Below the pieces are notes generated by a model. That model was not told the DNA's origin, did not search any database, and saw nothing but the letters and a program-made list of their open reading frames with translations. A stretch of DNA of 64,000 nucleotides, from assembly GCA_034638255.1 (NCBI GenBank), contig JAWPGT010000033.1:1-64000 (forward strand), given 5' to 3'. Every line of letters starts with the position of its first letter. The stretch's first letter is position 1. Below, piece by piece: positions 1 through 11,837 of this stretch. Source of the DNA: Coprinus comatus (lineage: Eukaryota > Basidiomycota > Agaricomycetes > Agaricales > Agaricaceae). Position numbers and translations under genes: made by a program.

Positions 1-2
1 TT

Positions 3-1070
3 GATTATATGTATTCTTGTGACGAAATTGGCCAGCAGCGTGCGGACGAGTTATTGATGAGGGTTCCGTTACGACTGTATGACACTACGACCGGTGCTGA
101 AGGAGCCAAGGATATCGGCGAAACCGAAATGACCGACGATGGGCCACAGAACCAGTTGCTGAAAGAAGAAGCAGTAGTCGGGGTACTCAAGGAGCTTAAT
201 GAAGCTTGTTCGGTATATAGAAGAGAGGCGGTCCGAAGAACGATCTGTCGCGTGAGTTTAGTTCTTGTGGGCACAGATGGATGACTGATATCCAGGAATA
301 GATTGCATCTAAAGCGTTCATTGGGAGAAAAGACTATGGTCTCGCCGTGGCGTATTCTGCTTCTGCAGAAGACTGGTCAGGACTCGGGCGCATCGTTGAT
401 CATGTTCTAGAAGAATTCATCACGTCTGGTAGGTGTTCTCCGCTGGTTTAATTAACTTTTCCCCCCCAAGACTCCTCCGTTATCAAAGCTAATTGTGTGC
501 ACAGGCCCGCAGACTTTCATCAAACATGCTTCTGCTATCTCCGGTACGATGCACGGTTTGCAAGCTAAGGGCCCGTCGCATTGGGTCTTCTTACACCGAT
601 TTATGTTTGTCGCTCGTTACGCACATTTCCACGAGAAATTAGCTGTGAAAGATTACACGGCAGCCACGGCCGATCTCGTATCGATTTTGAATGAGGATTT
701 GGCGCCAAAATCGTGGTGGGCTATTTTATTGGCCGACGCTGTACCTTTGATTCGGTTTGGTATGCTTAATCACCACGCCTCAATATACACTTTATCACTA
801 ACCTCGGAATATTCAACAGATAGTCAACTTTTATTTGACACTGGCAGTGTCCTCCTTGTGCTTCAAAAGTTAGACGAAATCAGTGCAGGAGTTGATCAGG
901 GTGCCGTGGATGACTATCTGAGTATACTCATGAGACGGCGACGCAAGATGCAAGAGCATGGGAAGGAAGAAGCCAAACTAGAAGCGATGAACCAGCTTGG
1001 GACCGTGAGGCTGTTCATGGCCCAGTATTTTGCGAAGTGTGCCGTTTCAGGGTATGGTGCCTCGCGGTGA
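3..1070 (+). CDS. NUP85: Nucleoporin Nup85, C-terminal part (5' end outside window)
   Basis: Structural subunit of the Y-shaped (Nup84/Nup107-160) nuclear pore scaffold. The frame is open from the window edge, so the start lies upstream. Exons read as 3-251, 302-428, 505-759 and 820-1070, joined by short GT-AG introns; the 60 nt third intron keeps frame, so the raw ORF runs through it. Recognition rests on the alpha-helical C-terminal region: a segment like EACSVYRREAVRRTICR, the following GLAVAYSASAEDW, and LAPKSWWAILLADAVPL, which matches the family's conserved 'P-x-S-x-W-x-x-L-L-x-D-A-x-P-L' stretch. The stop is TGA at 1068-1070. The family match is from memory. Exon borders are supported by both frame and splice motifs. 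Confidence 0.8.
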
Positions 1071-3458
1071 CAACCTTTTACGCACCTATGGGGAGGGGTA
1101 TCGCGCCGATCAATTTTGTGTTTGTATTTGCTATCATTGAATCTACACTTTGTTTGCAACTGATATGTTCTATTCATGAGGGTGGGAGATCGACTTCGAA
1201 TGTCCGCGTACGTCTTACCACCGATCACCGTAGACCCGGCTTTGTAGAAATGGTTTTCCCGAAAATGGGTAGCTGTGTGGGGATCCTCACACTACTTTTT
1301 CATCTACAACTTCACGGCTACTAGTGTCTTCTGAGTCGCAGCGGATTATATACAACAAACGAGAGGAGATCATAGCTGGATAAAAATTGTTGTTGCGAAC
1401 CAAATCTTTTGTTATTCTAACACCGAAAATAACTAGCCGTCACCGTGGGCACAAAGTCAAAGGTGTGCAAACCAAGGTTAGAAATACTCAATAGAAGCTC
1501 GTTCCCAAAATCTTCCTTCTGGTCAGTTGACCAACCTCACCAAAGTTTCTACAAATATTAATTTTCTCACCCATAATAGATCAACTGAGTCAGTTCCTGT
1601 TGTTCACCCGTACCATCTTCAAATTGAACCATAGGCATTTTGCGCCATCATGCTCGTAAAGTTACGTCCCTTTCATTTATCACGGTTAGTAACAAGAACT
1701 TGTCGTCCACTCCACGACCCCTACGTAAAGTGACTAGTCACTCGCTAAACCCCCAACATAAAATCTCGTGCCAGCCTATAAACTCTCTGATAATTCCCCT
1801 GTTTCTCCGCAATCGGGACTCACCGCCTATTCACTCCGTGCTTTTGTTGAATGGGTCCTCTAGCTCTGCTCCACATCATATGATGGTTAGAACCGCTGTA
1901 GGTTCCGTCTTTAGACGGTGATTCTTAAGCACCAAAATTTCGATATCGATGAGCCAATATGTTTATAGCTATTCGCGAAGACAAAGCTTAGATAAATGTG
2001 ATCACTGTACTATGCTGGTTCAGGAATCAGAACACAGATTCAAGTTCCAATAGAAGTGCGTTCCGTTCTTTGATTCGACCACCACTTTTTTAGCATCTGG
2101 AGGACCAGAATGCCATGGCACTCCTTGCCCCTGCGAACTCATATAGATAATAGATTTTAATTATTAGTTATAGAAGGAACTACACCTGATGGTGTGGGAT
2201 AGGAAACCTCGTGGTGGTAGCCATATCCGAGGTTTGATAGTTTGAAGTTGGAATTAGATATGGACGCTATATGCGGTAACCCAGGCAATGCAATGGAAAG
2301 GGCATAATGGCGCGCCCTTTCAATGCATCGGGTGATGTTCCGAGGGAAGGTGGGTGGGAAAATGAAAACTAGCTGAGGTGTAATGTGATGTAAACAGTAA
2401 GATGAGTCAATGATTAGAGGGATAATGCATCTCAATGCCAATATATGTCGACTCTACTGTATGCTGGTACCGCTACAATGTGTCACGTAAGATTCTTCTC
2501 AGATGCCTCACACTTCATAACATGAATCTGTCACGTATGCAACATGTAATTATATCGCGGCATGAAAAACCTCATATGGCTGACCAAATAACATAGAGTC
2601 AGTACGTTCAATTGAACCTACATCACTTTCCACTTTACCTATATATGCTGCCTCATATTGGCATTGGTCACAAACCCGGGATGTATTAACCTCATTGAGA
2701 AGTGTATATCGCCCAGATATCCTAAACAATTTCGTGAACGAATCTATAAACTATACAATGCCACAAGCTCTTACCATCGAATACATGATTTTGTAAAACA
2801 ATCATGGGATTCTTCCGAATGGCTTTGACTCAACGCACATAGTTGGTTATTACAGTCCACCTATAATTTAAATGGACGAAAATTATAGAAGACCGGAAAG
2901 GAGATAATTGAGACAGACTTTCTGTCGTTGTGTCAAAACTGCATGATTACACAGATATCGTGTGTGGAGATACAGTAGGAAACACATAGTAGGTGGAAAA
3001 ATGTGTTAGAATATGCTAATTTGATGCAGGGGTGTTTGGGGTTTTGGAACTTCCGCAGCTTGGACATTTGAGTGCTTTATATATGCAGAATTGGAATCTT
3101 TGAATATAGTCGGTCCCCTGGAATGCCGTTAACTTATAATAGAGGGAACCATCTCAAATATTACAAGCTTTCCTCGACAAGTGGCCTTTGGATAGTCTAA
3201 AAACAGCTCCATCCCTTTAGGGCCTGAAATATGAGTTAGACTTTTTCATTTGTGGCGCTCCGTAGTTACTTACTTGGGACAGTTTTGTTTGGTTGGATCG
3301 TCTGGTTCGAAAGCATGAGTACATTGATGAATTGGGAGGCTCACCTTCCATTGTGAAGTCCTTCTGTAACTACCTTCGTTCTTCAACCCCATCTGGACTT
3401 TTCCCATGTGGGATAAATAAAGTGAAATGTATAACATAAAGCCACCTATGTAGCCCAT
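1071..3458. other. Intergenic stretch, no supported gene
   Basis: Only short open frames (under 100 codons) occur on either strand. None has recognisable motifs or splice-consistent extensions. Composition is AT-rich and unlike the flanking exons. I see no RNA gene or clear repeat in it. Confidence 0.6.
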
Positions 3459-5635
3459 GAGCCTAGTTAGGCGGTAGGAAGTCCCCGTTCCGACGGATGA
3501 ACTTATTTTGAAACCCTCGGAAACCCGTAAACACTGGAAACCCCCTTACTTTGGGGGTTTTCTTATTTAGAAGTATTGTTGGAAACCCATGAATGAATAG
3601 TTATAATAGCACACGAAGGGGCGAAGTAACGGCCACAAAGTTACCATATTGGATAGACGGGGACGGGAGTGCACGCAGTAAAGTACAAGTAATAATATGA
3701 GAACGTGAGGGAAGCGGGAAGGGAACGATCTATATGATGGGGAGGGGCCCATCGATGTTAGCATTTTCATCTCGTTGCATGCAGTTGTGCCAGTGTTTTA
3801 TTCGATGATGTCACTAGGGGACTCGGTAGTCGTGTAACTGTTATACAACTGGTTTATGGATGCGATACACTGATCTTGAATTTCTCCCACTTCCCAACAC
3901 AACTTCGCACTTGTGGAGTTGCTTACGGACAGGCAGTCCATGGATTTGATTCAGCCCTCAACTTGGAGTTCAATTTCGTGATGATTTATGGTAAGTTGCT
4001 CCCTGCTAAATCTCAACTCCACATCTCACGCGCGTCCCCACCAGTCACTGTCCTCTCATCACATCGACGCACCGGATACCTCTCCGGAGCAGACCATCAC
4101 CCATCATCATCATTACCGATTAACGGCACATTTGCTAAATACCATCAGAGAACTTATTTGGAAACCACATTGAGGTCCCCAGTGTTTCCAGTATTTCCGG
4201 GGGTTTCCAAATAAGTTTATTCCGTTCCTACCACCTAGTTAGGTATGGTTTTGTGAAATTCTCTCTAGGATGCTAAAGTATGATTAAATTTTTTTTAAAA
4301 TATGTTGTAAATTTGTAAGCTTTCCTCCAACTATTCTCATGCTCATCTTGCCGCTCCCAGTAGCAAATCCTATTTTATTTAATTGTACAATACAGATTGG
4401 CCCTTGGTAAATGTAATTCCATACTACCAGCTACAAAGCTATACTCTTTTATAAAACATATATTCTTATATGTTGAATACCTCCCTGTAAGTTAGATATA
4501 AGGTATCTTTATAATTCAGTAGATTTGCATATAAAATCTCAGTCTACTTATAGATCTGCGAGATTTTGCTTCAAATACATAGATATATAGTATATTATTT
4601 GATCGCAGGAGCTCTGGTTATATCAAAGCAAGAGTATATGTTAAAACATAGCATAATATTCCCAGTCCAGCATAAGAACTGAAGTGTAAGCTGGTTTTAT
4701 TAAGTAATATAAGCTAAGCAGGATAAGAGATCACAACTGAATACTCACTGCCAGAATATATTGCGGAACTTGAGGTTGGATACACTTCAAGTATTGAGTA
4801 TAGTATACACAATTAGTCTTCCATGGATTTGCCAACCAAATGTTGAAGAACAACAGATGAATGTAAGAGATATAACGGAGGGGGCCGGACCAGGGCGGGA
4901 TTCCTGACTTTGATTGTATCACGTGTCATGATAGCAAGGAACACAGAGGAGAACGATGACCAGCGGGTGATGAGAGTTGCTGGTGTGTCATCGTGTAGAA
5001 AGGCTTACAAATAACCAGAAATCTACAACATGTTTTTATAATTTTAAACATACTTTATGTAGAGAACTTAAACTTTAAGAAATATCTCAGTAAGCGAATA
5101 TTCGTACCTATAGAACAGAGAAACTCTATCTACATACCCAGGGGGCCTCCGTCTGAGCAATCCGTGAAATCAACCCTAGTGACGGGTCGTGTATTTCTTT
5201 TCGCTTTTACCCAGGGGGCTCCGTCTCAATCCGTGACCCTAACGGGTCGTGTATTTCTTTTCCTTTTATGGTGCGCTCTCTATGGACCCAAACTGTCAGT
5301 CCTCTGCACTCGATATGCTACCATTCAAATCCCACCCTCAGGATACCGAGATTTCACTGCCAGTAACAATCACACTTTCTGATAATGACGCGGTGATTAG
5401 AAAACTAGGTGTATTGATGATGTACTAGTTACTGGTATCAGACCGTGAACGCTATCACAATATCTGTTATCTGGTGTGACCTGATGGTGACAGAGTGTGA
5501 CGTTGGCGTGACCCGCACGTCGAAATGTGTCAACTGTCAAACGAGGGCTGATTTCACGGATTGCTCAGACGGAGGCCCCCTGATCATACCTAACTAGGCA
5601 GAAGGAACAGGGGCTCCTACCGCCTAACTGGGCTC
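3459..5635. mobile_element. Putative 2.2 kb inverted-repeat element (non-coding)
   Basis: The left end at 3459 (GAGCCTAGTTAGGCGGTAGG) recurs inverted at 5635 with a single C/T difference in the first 20 bases; similarity continues into a CCCC-GTTCC block, about 30 bp in all. A related degenerate inverted copy of the left end, including an AACTTATTT-GAAACC block, occurs near 4150-4243, so the region may be composite. No transposase frame is visible. A separate hAT-like MITE (5139-5582) is nested near the right end. The class of the outer element is unknown. Confidence 0.45.
5139..5582. mobile_element. hAT-like MITE with 34 bp perfect terminal inverted repeats
   Basis: Both ends begin CAGGGGGCCTCCGTCTGAGC reading inward, and the 34 bp repeats match perfectly before the first mismatch. 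CAGGG...CCCTG termini are typical of hAT transposons. The flanking octamers tacatacc (5131-5138) and atcatacc (5583-5590) agree at 6 of 8 positions, as expected for a decayed 8 bp target duplication. The left subterminal 70 bp is partly duplicated in tandem from 5212 (a second CAGGGGGCTCCGTCT start, with the same ACGGGTCGTGTATTTCTTTT tail). There is no coding capacity. Confidence 0.7.
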
Positions 5636-5796
5636 TTTTTTTTTTTGGTTTTAATTCTCATTTTTAGCCTTTCTACTGTCGTAATGCCAGGCTTTGTTAC
5701 ATTTCTCGTATACTAGCTTCGCTCCTCTTCTCCTTTCCTTGCTTTCTTTTTGCTCTCTCTTCAAACGGAAGTCCCCAGGCTACTTCCTCTTGTTAA

Positions 5797-6190
5797 CTAA
5801 TTCCACTTTTGCCGCTTCCCCTTTTTTTTCCTCTTCCCTTCTCGCCTCTCCCCTCCCTTGTTCCCTCCCTCCTCTCCTTTCCTCTTTGCTTCTCTTGTCT
5901 TCTTCTTCCTTTTTCCCTCTTTCTCTTCAAGTCGTCCTACAGTTTCTTTGAATCTTCCAGTAGCATTCACGTATTTGTACATCGCCCTTCTTCCTTCCTC
6001 CGTTCCCAGTATTTTCAATTTCATTAGCTCTCTGGTTTTTAGCGCCCTCTCATTTGTCCTCTCTTCATTTTGTATGCTGAACATTTCATTAGGTAGTGTT
6101 CTACGGTTTCTTCTCCCTCTCGGCACTTCTCACATCTAACTGGGCGCTCGTCACATGTGGGGTACATAGGTGCATAAAGCGGGTTCGGTG
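5797..6190 (-). pseudogene. Decayed non-LTR retrotransposon (LINE) C-terminal tail
   Basis: On the minus strand near 6170-6070 a frame reads CDERPVRCEKCREGEETVEH followed by YLMKC. This is the Cys/His cluster found at the end of fungal LINE (Tad/CRE-like) reverse transcriptase/RNase H proteins. That frame soon stops. A second frame (5797-6126) carries LMKLKILG and YKYVNATGRFKE, which resemble the terminal helix 'LL-x-DP...Y-x-x-x-TGR' of the same proteins, so at least one frameshift separates them. Downstream on the minus strand is an extreme purine-rich, Lys/Glu/Arg-coding low-complexity tract (pyrimidine-rich on plus, about 5700-5950). No upstream RT domain is visible, so this is a 5'-truncated dead copy. 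Confidence 0.5.
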
Positions 6191-6292
6191 CTCAGCGTGA
6201 ACTAAACATTCCTTTCTGGAACCAATTCACTTCCAAATCATCACGTACATATCCAAGTCTCATGATTATATAAATACAATATAATACAAAAG

Positions 6293-9084
6293 TTATACAA
6301 GTTTTTGCCTTTTAACCTCTCTAGGTTGTTTGCCATGATCCATTGGAATGGACCCTTCTGAATGTTCAACAGCGTCGGTGTTGCTCACCGTTCCCACAGA
6401 GGCTTGGTCAGTACACTCCTTCTGGATTTTTGCAAGCCATTCACCACCCTCGGCGCCGTCAAATAGCCAGATATGACTAAATCAAGGTCAGCTGGCGTGA
6501 TTCACTTAAGAAAGTGGAGTGGACTTCACCTACTACCGGCTCGTGTGGGGGGTGCTCCATTGAGAGTTGAGAAAGATCGTTTCTTAGCGTTCTCTTGTGC
6601 TAGTGAAGAGTTCTTGATGGCAGTATTATCTACACCTTGTGAAATGTCCCACCCAAGCTCCATACTCAAGTATAGAACAATATCATCCGCATTTCCAAGA
6701 AGAACAATCTATCGCCGGGGATAAGAGTTCTGATGCATAATGAACTTATGTAAACGTACGTCTGGATTAATATGACGAATGGGTGTCTTATTGATCAATA
6801 TCTAGAAGAAGTTTAACAGGCCTACGATGAGGATCTTGGTGAGCTCTATTTGATTAGTCGAATCATACTTGCCTGTGGTATTGAATGTGGTAAATGGTCT
6901 AAATTGATCGTTTGTGAATTTTCATCGGACTACGGTTTAGTAACTCACTTAATATCTCGGCTACTGGAGACACCTTCAGAGATGTGCCAATAACGATTAA
7001 AAGGTCAACTTGATTGCGATCCTCGGCAAGCGCGTGGTCGAACTGATCATCCAACTTTTCACCGAAGAATGTTATATCTGGCTACGGCGGCGGGCATCAG
7101 TCGTACAACATGTGCATACATCAAAAGTATTATTAAATGCCAACCTTCATGATACCAGGGGGATATTCCGAAGTGTCACTTTCATCTTCAGCATCGCTGT
7201 CCCATTGACCTCTGGCTTGCTTCTTTGTTTGTTTCCGTTTCCGTTGCGGCGTGGAGGCGTTGCATATAGGGCACAAGGGAACCCTTCGAGCCATAACATC
7301 TGATTCTATTTCTGTACCAGGGACTTGGCGTTTGCATTGAAGACAGGTGGCTGTGGCAAAGGAGCCATGACATTGGAGAATACGTTTCACTCCCGCGCGA
7401 GATTCTAGTGTGTCAATGTTCTGGGTGTAGTTCTGCAAACCATCTTCAATGGACATGACGACCATGGAATAAATGTGTTACCGTACCCGAAGAAGCTAAG
7501 ATTGTTGTTCTTCTTTCAGTGTCCCGTCAATGGCAAAACGACCAGCAGAAGTTGGATCACCTTTCCTTTATCTTCTATGCACTTGATGAAGTGATGACAA
7601 GGCGACGGCCTGAAATTAGAGGGGTATATTTGGCTGTGGGGGAGGTTAGACGGGCGAAAAGGAGACATGGCTGGAGAAGCACCTGGCAAAAGAGCTGAGA
7701 GAAAAAATGGAGTGTTAATAATAGTCAAGCATAGCAGACGTATGCCGTGGGGTTTCTTACTAGAACACTAAAAAAAATGGGATATGTCACCGAGAAACCA
7801 TAATAGAACATCTTGAAGCGTACCAGCGGGGTTTTCTTTGAAGTATTGTATGTCAAACCTTGAAAGGACAATAAATAAGCGCATGTTAAGCGAGGGCCGA
7901 GAATTATTCACATTTGTTGAGGGTCGTCGAGATCATACTCGGCATGTTCCTTGAGAGAGGCGTACAAACCATCACGGGAACGAAAGTCGGGTATACCACA
8001 CGAAACGCCTGACAACTAGTAAAGTTCCAACTCTTACAAATCTCAATAAATACCTCCACTTACTGATACCGGCTCCAGTCAGAACTAGAATACGTTGAGA
8101 TTTCTCAATCAGGTGGACAGCATCTTTGATTGTGTTGTATTGCCCTAGTCGGTCACGCATCCGAAGCCTTACGGTTGCCAGTGAAGTGACCACGGAAAAA
8201 TGGGTGGCTGGAACTTACTGATGGGACATAGCAACCCTCAGAAAGTATAACAATGTTTGTGGCCCAACGGTACGAAGTTCGGGGCACTGATATGCTGAGT
8301 TTGTAAGGATGTTGATTTAATTATGAAACAAACTGACCAAGTCAACGCCGAGTGCTTCTAAAAGTCGAGGAATAGCAATGGCGCGGTCCACCGCAAATTC
8401 TTTGATGAAAGAAGACATGCCTGGGAAATAAACTTAGTGAGAATCATAGAAAGTTTTGAACTCGCTGACCATGTTCTTTGAGATGGTGTAGCATTTGCTT
8501 TACTTCACGCTTGGTCCATTCAGGAACATCTTCAATTTGCAAGAGCAACAGGATAAGTGCATGATTATACTTGAAGGCCATGGAATATTGTACCTTGACT
8601 ATCACTATCCTCGATAAATTTCTTACTAGGAAGCGAGGTTTGATTTGGGATATGGTTATCGGACTGACGTTTCATCATCATCTGTACTTTGATGATGTTT
8701 GGACAGTATTTGGACCAATTCTTCCACCGACTCTGGCTCGATATCTATTTCGTCTGATGCTTCAAGGAAAGCGCGTACTTGGAGTTCGAGCCAAGTATCC
8801 TCTTCGTCGACTTCGGGTGACACTTCTCTGGTCATCGGGGGACTCTGGGTGCCCTGCATACAAACGATTAGTGACTATTGAAGCCGAAGGATCCGAGAAG
8901 GTTGGTGTGAGTGGAGCTGCAGTAAGTATAGTGCAGGAGTTGAAACGTTGATATCCAGGGCCATACAAGTGCAAACTCTGCTCAAGGAAGATGCCGGCCA
9001 CTGTTTGTCATTTATTCCGTATTTCTTGCAAAATATACCACAGATTTCTTCCAGCTCTTTGTCACCCAATTCACGGTCTAGCAT
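6293..9084 (-). CDS. SIR2: NAD-dependent histone deacetylase, SIR2/SIRT1-class sirtuin
   Basis: Class I sirtuin that uses NAD+ to deacetylate histones in silent chromatin. Spliced motifs in order: [47 protein letters not shown], the catalytic HG (LQCHGS), zinc cysteines CLQC...[47 protein letters not shown]. Exons from the C-terminus: 6293-6476, 6530-6708, 6760-6801, 6873-6898, 6949-7081, 7145-7432, 7487-7495 (9 nt), one starting about 7550, 7683-7694 (12 nt), 7761-7767 (7 nt), 7824-7858, 7912-8008, 8064-8167, 8219-8286, 8338-8420, one starting at 8470, 8594-8621, 8665-8853, then an N-terminal exon to 9084. The intron 6802-6872 has a GC donor (CAG/GCAAGT). The stop is TAA at 6293-6295. The start at 9084 is the first ATG of the N-terminal exon and is the least certain border. 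The gene is divergent from the gene at 9185. Confidence 0.9.
7487..7495 (-). other. 9 nt micro-exon of the sirtuin gene
   Basis: CTTCTTCGG (minus strand) encodes Leu-Leu-Arg and is flanked by ..TCTTAG and GTACGG. It restores the conserved KGK-LLR-NYTQNID stretch; skipping it leaves a three-residue gap in frame. Confidence 0.75.
7683..7694 (-). other. 12 nt micro-exon of the sirtuin gene
   Basis: CTCTTTTGCCAG sits between a CTCTCAG acceptor and a GTGCTT donor. It supplies the SFA of the conserved VFYSFASQIYP segment. Confidence 0.75.
7761..7767 (-). other. 7 nt micro-exon of the sirtuin gene
   Basis: TGTTCTA sits between a TTTTTTAG acceptor and a GTAAGA donor. With one base before and one after it codes Val-Phe-Tyr, joining ENPA to SFASQIYP in the order seen in SIR2/SIRT1 proteins. 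Confidence 0.75.
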
Positions 9085-9184
9085 TAGGCAGTCTCTGCAC
9101 TGTGGTATATGTGGCCGCGTTATAATAACGGTGATCTGTACTTAGGAACATGCCGAACGCCTCTTCTCTGCCGTACGCGCCATA
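9085..9184. promoter_or_regulatory. Bidirectional intergenic promoter, SIR2 / 9185 gene
   Basis: The 100 bp between the two divergent starts must hold both promoters if the starts are right. No clear TATA box is seen. Confidence 0.4.
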
Positions 9185-10173
9185 ATGCTCAACTTCTCAT
9201 CCAGTTATTCTCCTGTCCATTCAGTTCGGGGACGGGGCACACATGACAAGAAAGTTATGGTTACTCCGACCTACACCTTCACGCAGAAAACCACGAATGT
9301 AACAGTAAGTTCCAACGCATGAATTTTCACCCGCGTTGCTTATTGGTGCGTGTAGTATCCTTGGCCTACCACAATTACTGGAGTCGAGCGGATTGCACTT
9401 TCCGCCCAAGGCGACCTACAACGTGTTTTGAGGTAGATTCTCAGTCTTGTAGAATATACATAGATTTATTGAAATTATTTCGATCTAGTGCCTTCTTTGC
9501 TCGTCCAATATCTGTCGCAGTGGTCTACAGCCACACATACTGGCAACCTTTTCCTGGAGCACCTCAGCAACTGCTAACGAATCCCAACAACGACCCTTTT
9601 GCTCTAGCTTCTGCATCTCCAGAAACTCCGATCATTCAACGACGCCAAGTTCATCTTCAATGTTCAGGCAAAATTATCTGCACTGCAACTTCTACCGTCC
9701 GTATCACTTCTCCAACTTCTGCCCATCTTTTTCTAGTCGAGAAATATGCCATCGGGCAAATGTTTCGACGACTTGAGAAAATGCCCACATTTGACTTGGT
9801 TTCCGTTGAACTGGGCTCATATTCCGATTACGGAACGGCTCGCGAAGATATCCTCAACACACCGCATGATTCCACGGAGCCACGTACCCGGAATGATCGA
9901 CAAATGTGGCGTCGTTACAAATTAACGGTACCCAGTTTTGATTGTGATATTGTAGAAGTCTTTCCGGACAGGCAAATGTTTGTTCATGGAGAAGCCTGGC
10001 TCGATGACCGTGTTTTATTGTTCGGTGGCAGGGAAAAAGCAGCCCAGTCCTTCACGTCATCGAGCTTGAATTGGAGACAAGTCGGAACTTTGAGTAGTAT
10101 GCTTGGGATGGTTCTTCTACTCATGCTTGCCTACGAGCTGACCGTTCTTATGGGAGGAGCACGCTACTGCTAA
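9185..10173 (+). CDS. Chorismate-lyase/UTRA-fold-like conserved fungal protein
   Basis: Exon 1 is 9185-9304 (starts MLNFSSSYSPV), exon 2 9356-9432, exon 3 9489 to the end. The introns have GTAAGT and GTAGAT donors and TAG acceptors. The spliced protein reads TGVERIALSAQGDLQRVLS-AFFARPISVAVVYSHT, then RRQVHLQCSGKIICTATSTV and AIGQMFRRLEK. The pattern R-x-V-x-L...A-x-S-x-V...(I/L)G-x-x-(F/L)-R recalls the chorismate pyruvate-lyase/UTRA fold; this is inference and the activity is unknown. The raw frame ends at 10173 after a hydrophobic segment (MLGMVLLLMLAYELTVL). A 38 nt intron near 10010-10047 with a stop at about 10104 would instead give an HVIELELETS ending, so the 3' end is uncertain. Confidence 0.6.
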
Positions 10174-10447
10174 TTACACTACATATATATTCCAATTCCC
10201 GTTTACTCTTGATGATTAACACTTCGTTGTGTCTAAGTGATAACGTGCTTATCTATTAAGCGAACGTTAACCACGAATGTTAGTTGCAGCCCAAGCCGAC
10301 CTATTACTCTTACATGTGTTGAAAATTGAGTGTTAAACTTTTTTCAATTAAGCATAGACCATAGACATGAAGTGTTACATTATTACAAATACAATAATAA
10401 CCGAAGAAAGCCGCCGCCGAATAATAACAGAAAAGATGTCGAAGCGT

Positions 10448-11679
<1,232 letters not shown>

Positions 11680-11837
11680 ATTTGGGTTTATTTGTAATCA
11701 TACTGTATTATATTTATTTATTTTCATCTGTTCCGTTGATCTTCCGTCCCGACATAACACCATGACGCTTTGCAAATTTTCCCGCGGTTTCACCGATGCA
11801 TATAGCCACTCGTCGCGATGGTCTCCACCGAATCTAA

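Noticed and set aside
5694..6139. Plus-strand ORFs in the CT-rich tract
   Set aside because: Low-complexity Ser/Leu/Phe/Pro coding from a pyrimidine run; the minus strand carries the LINE relic.
9319..10173. Single 284-codon ORF as the gene model
   Set aside because: It reads through two introns. The spliced model from 9185 gives a much more coherent protein (TGVERIALSAQGDLQRVLS-AFF).
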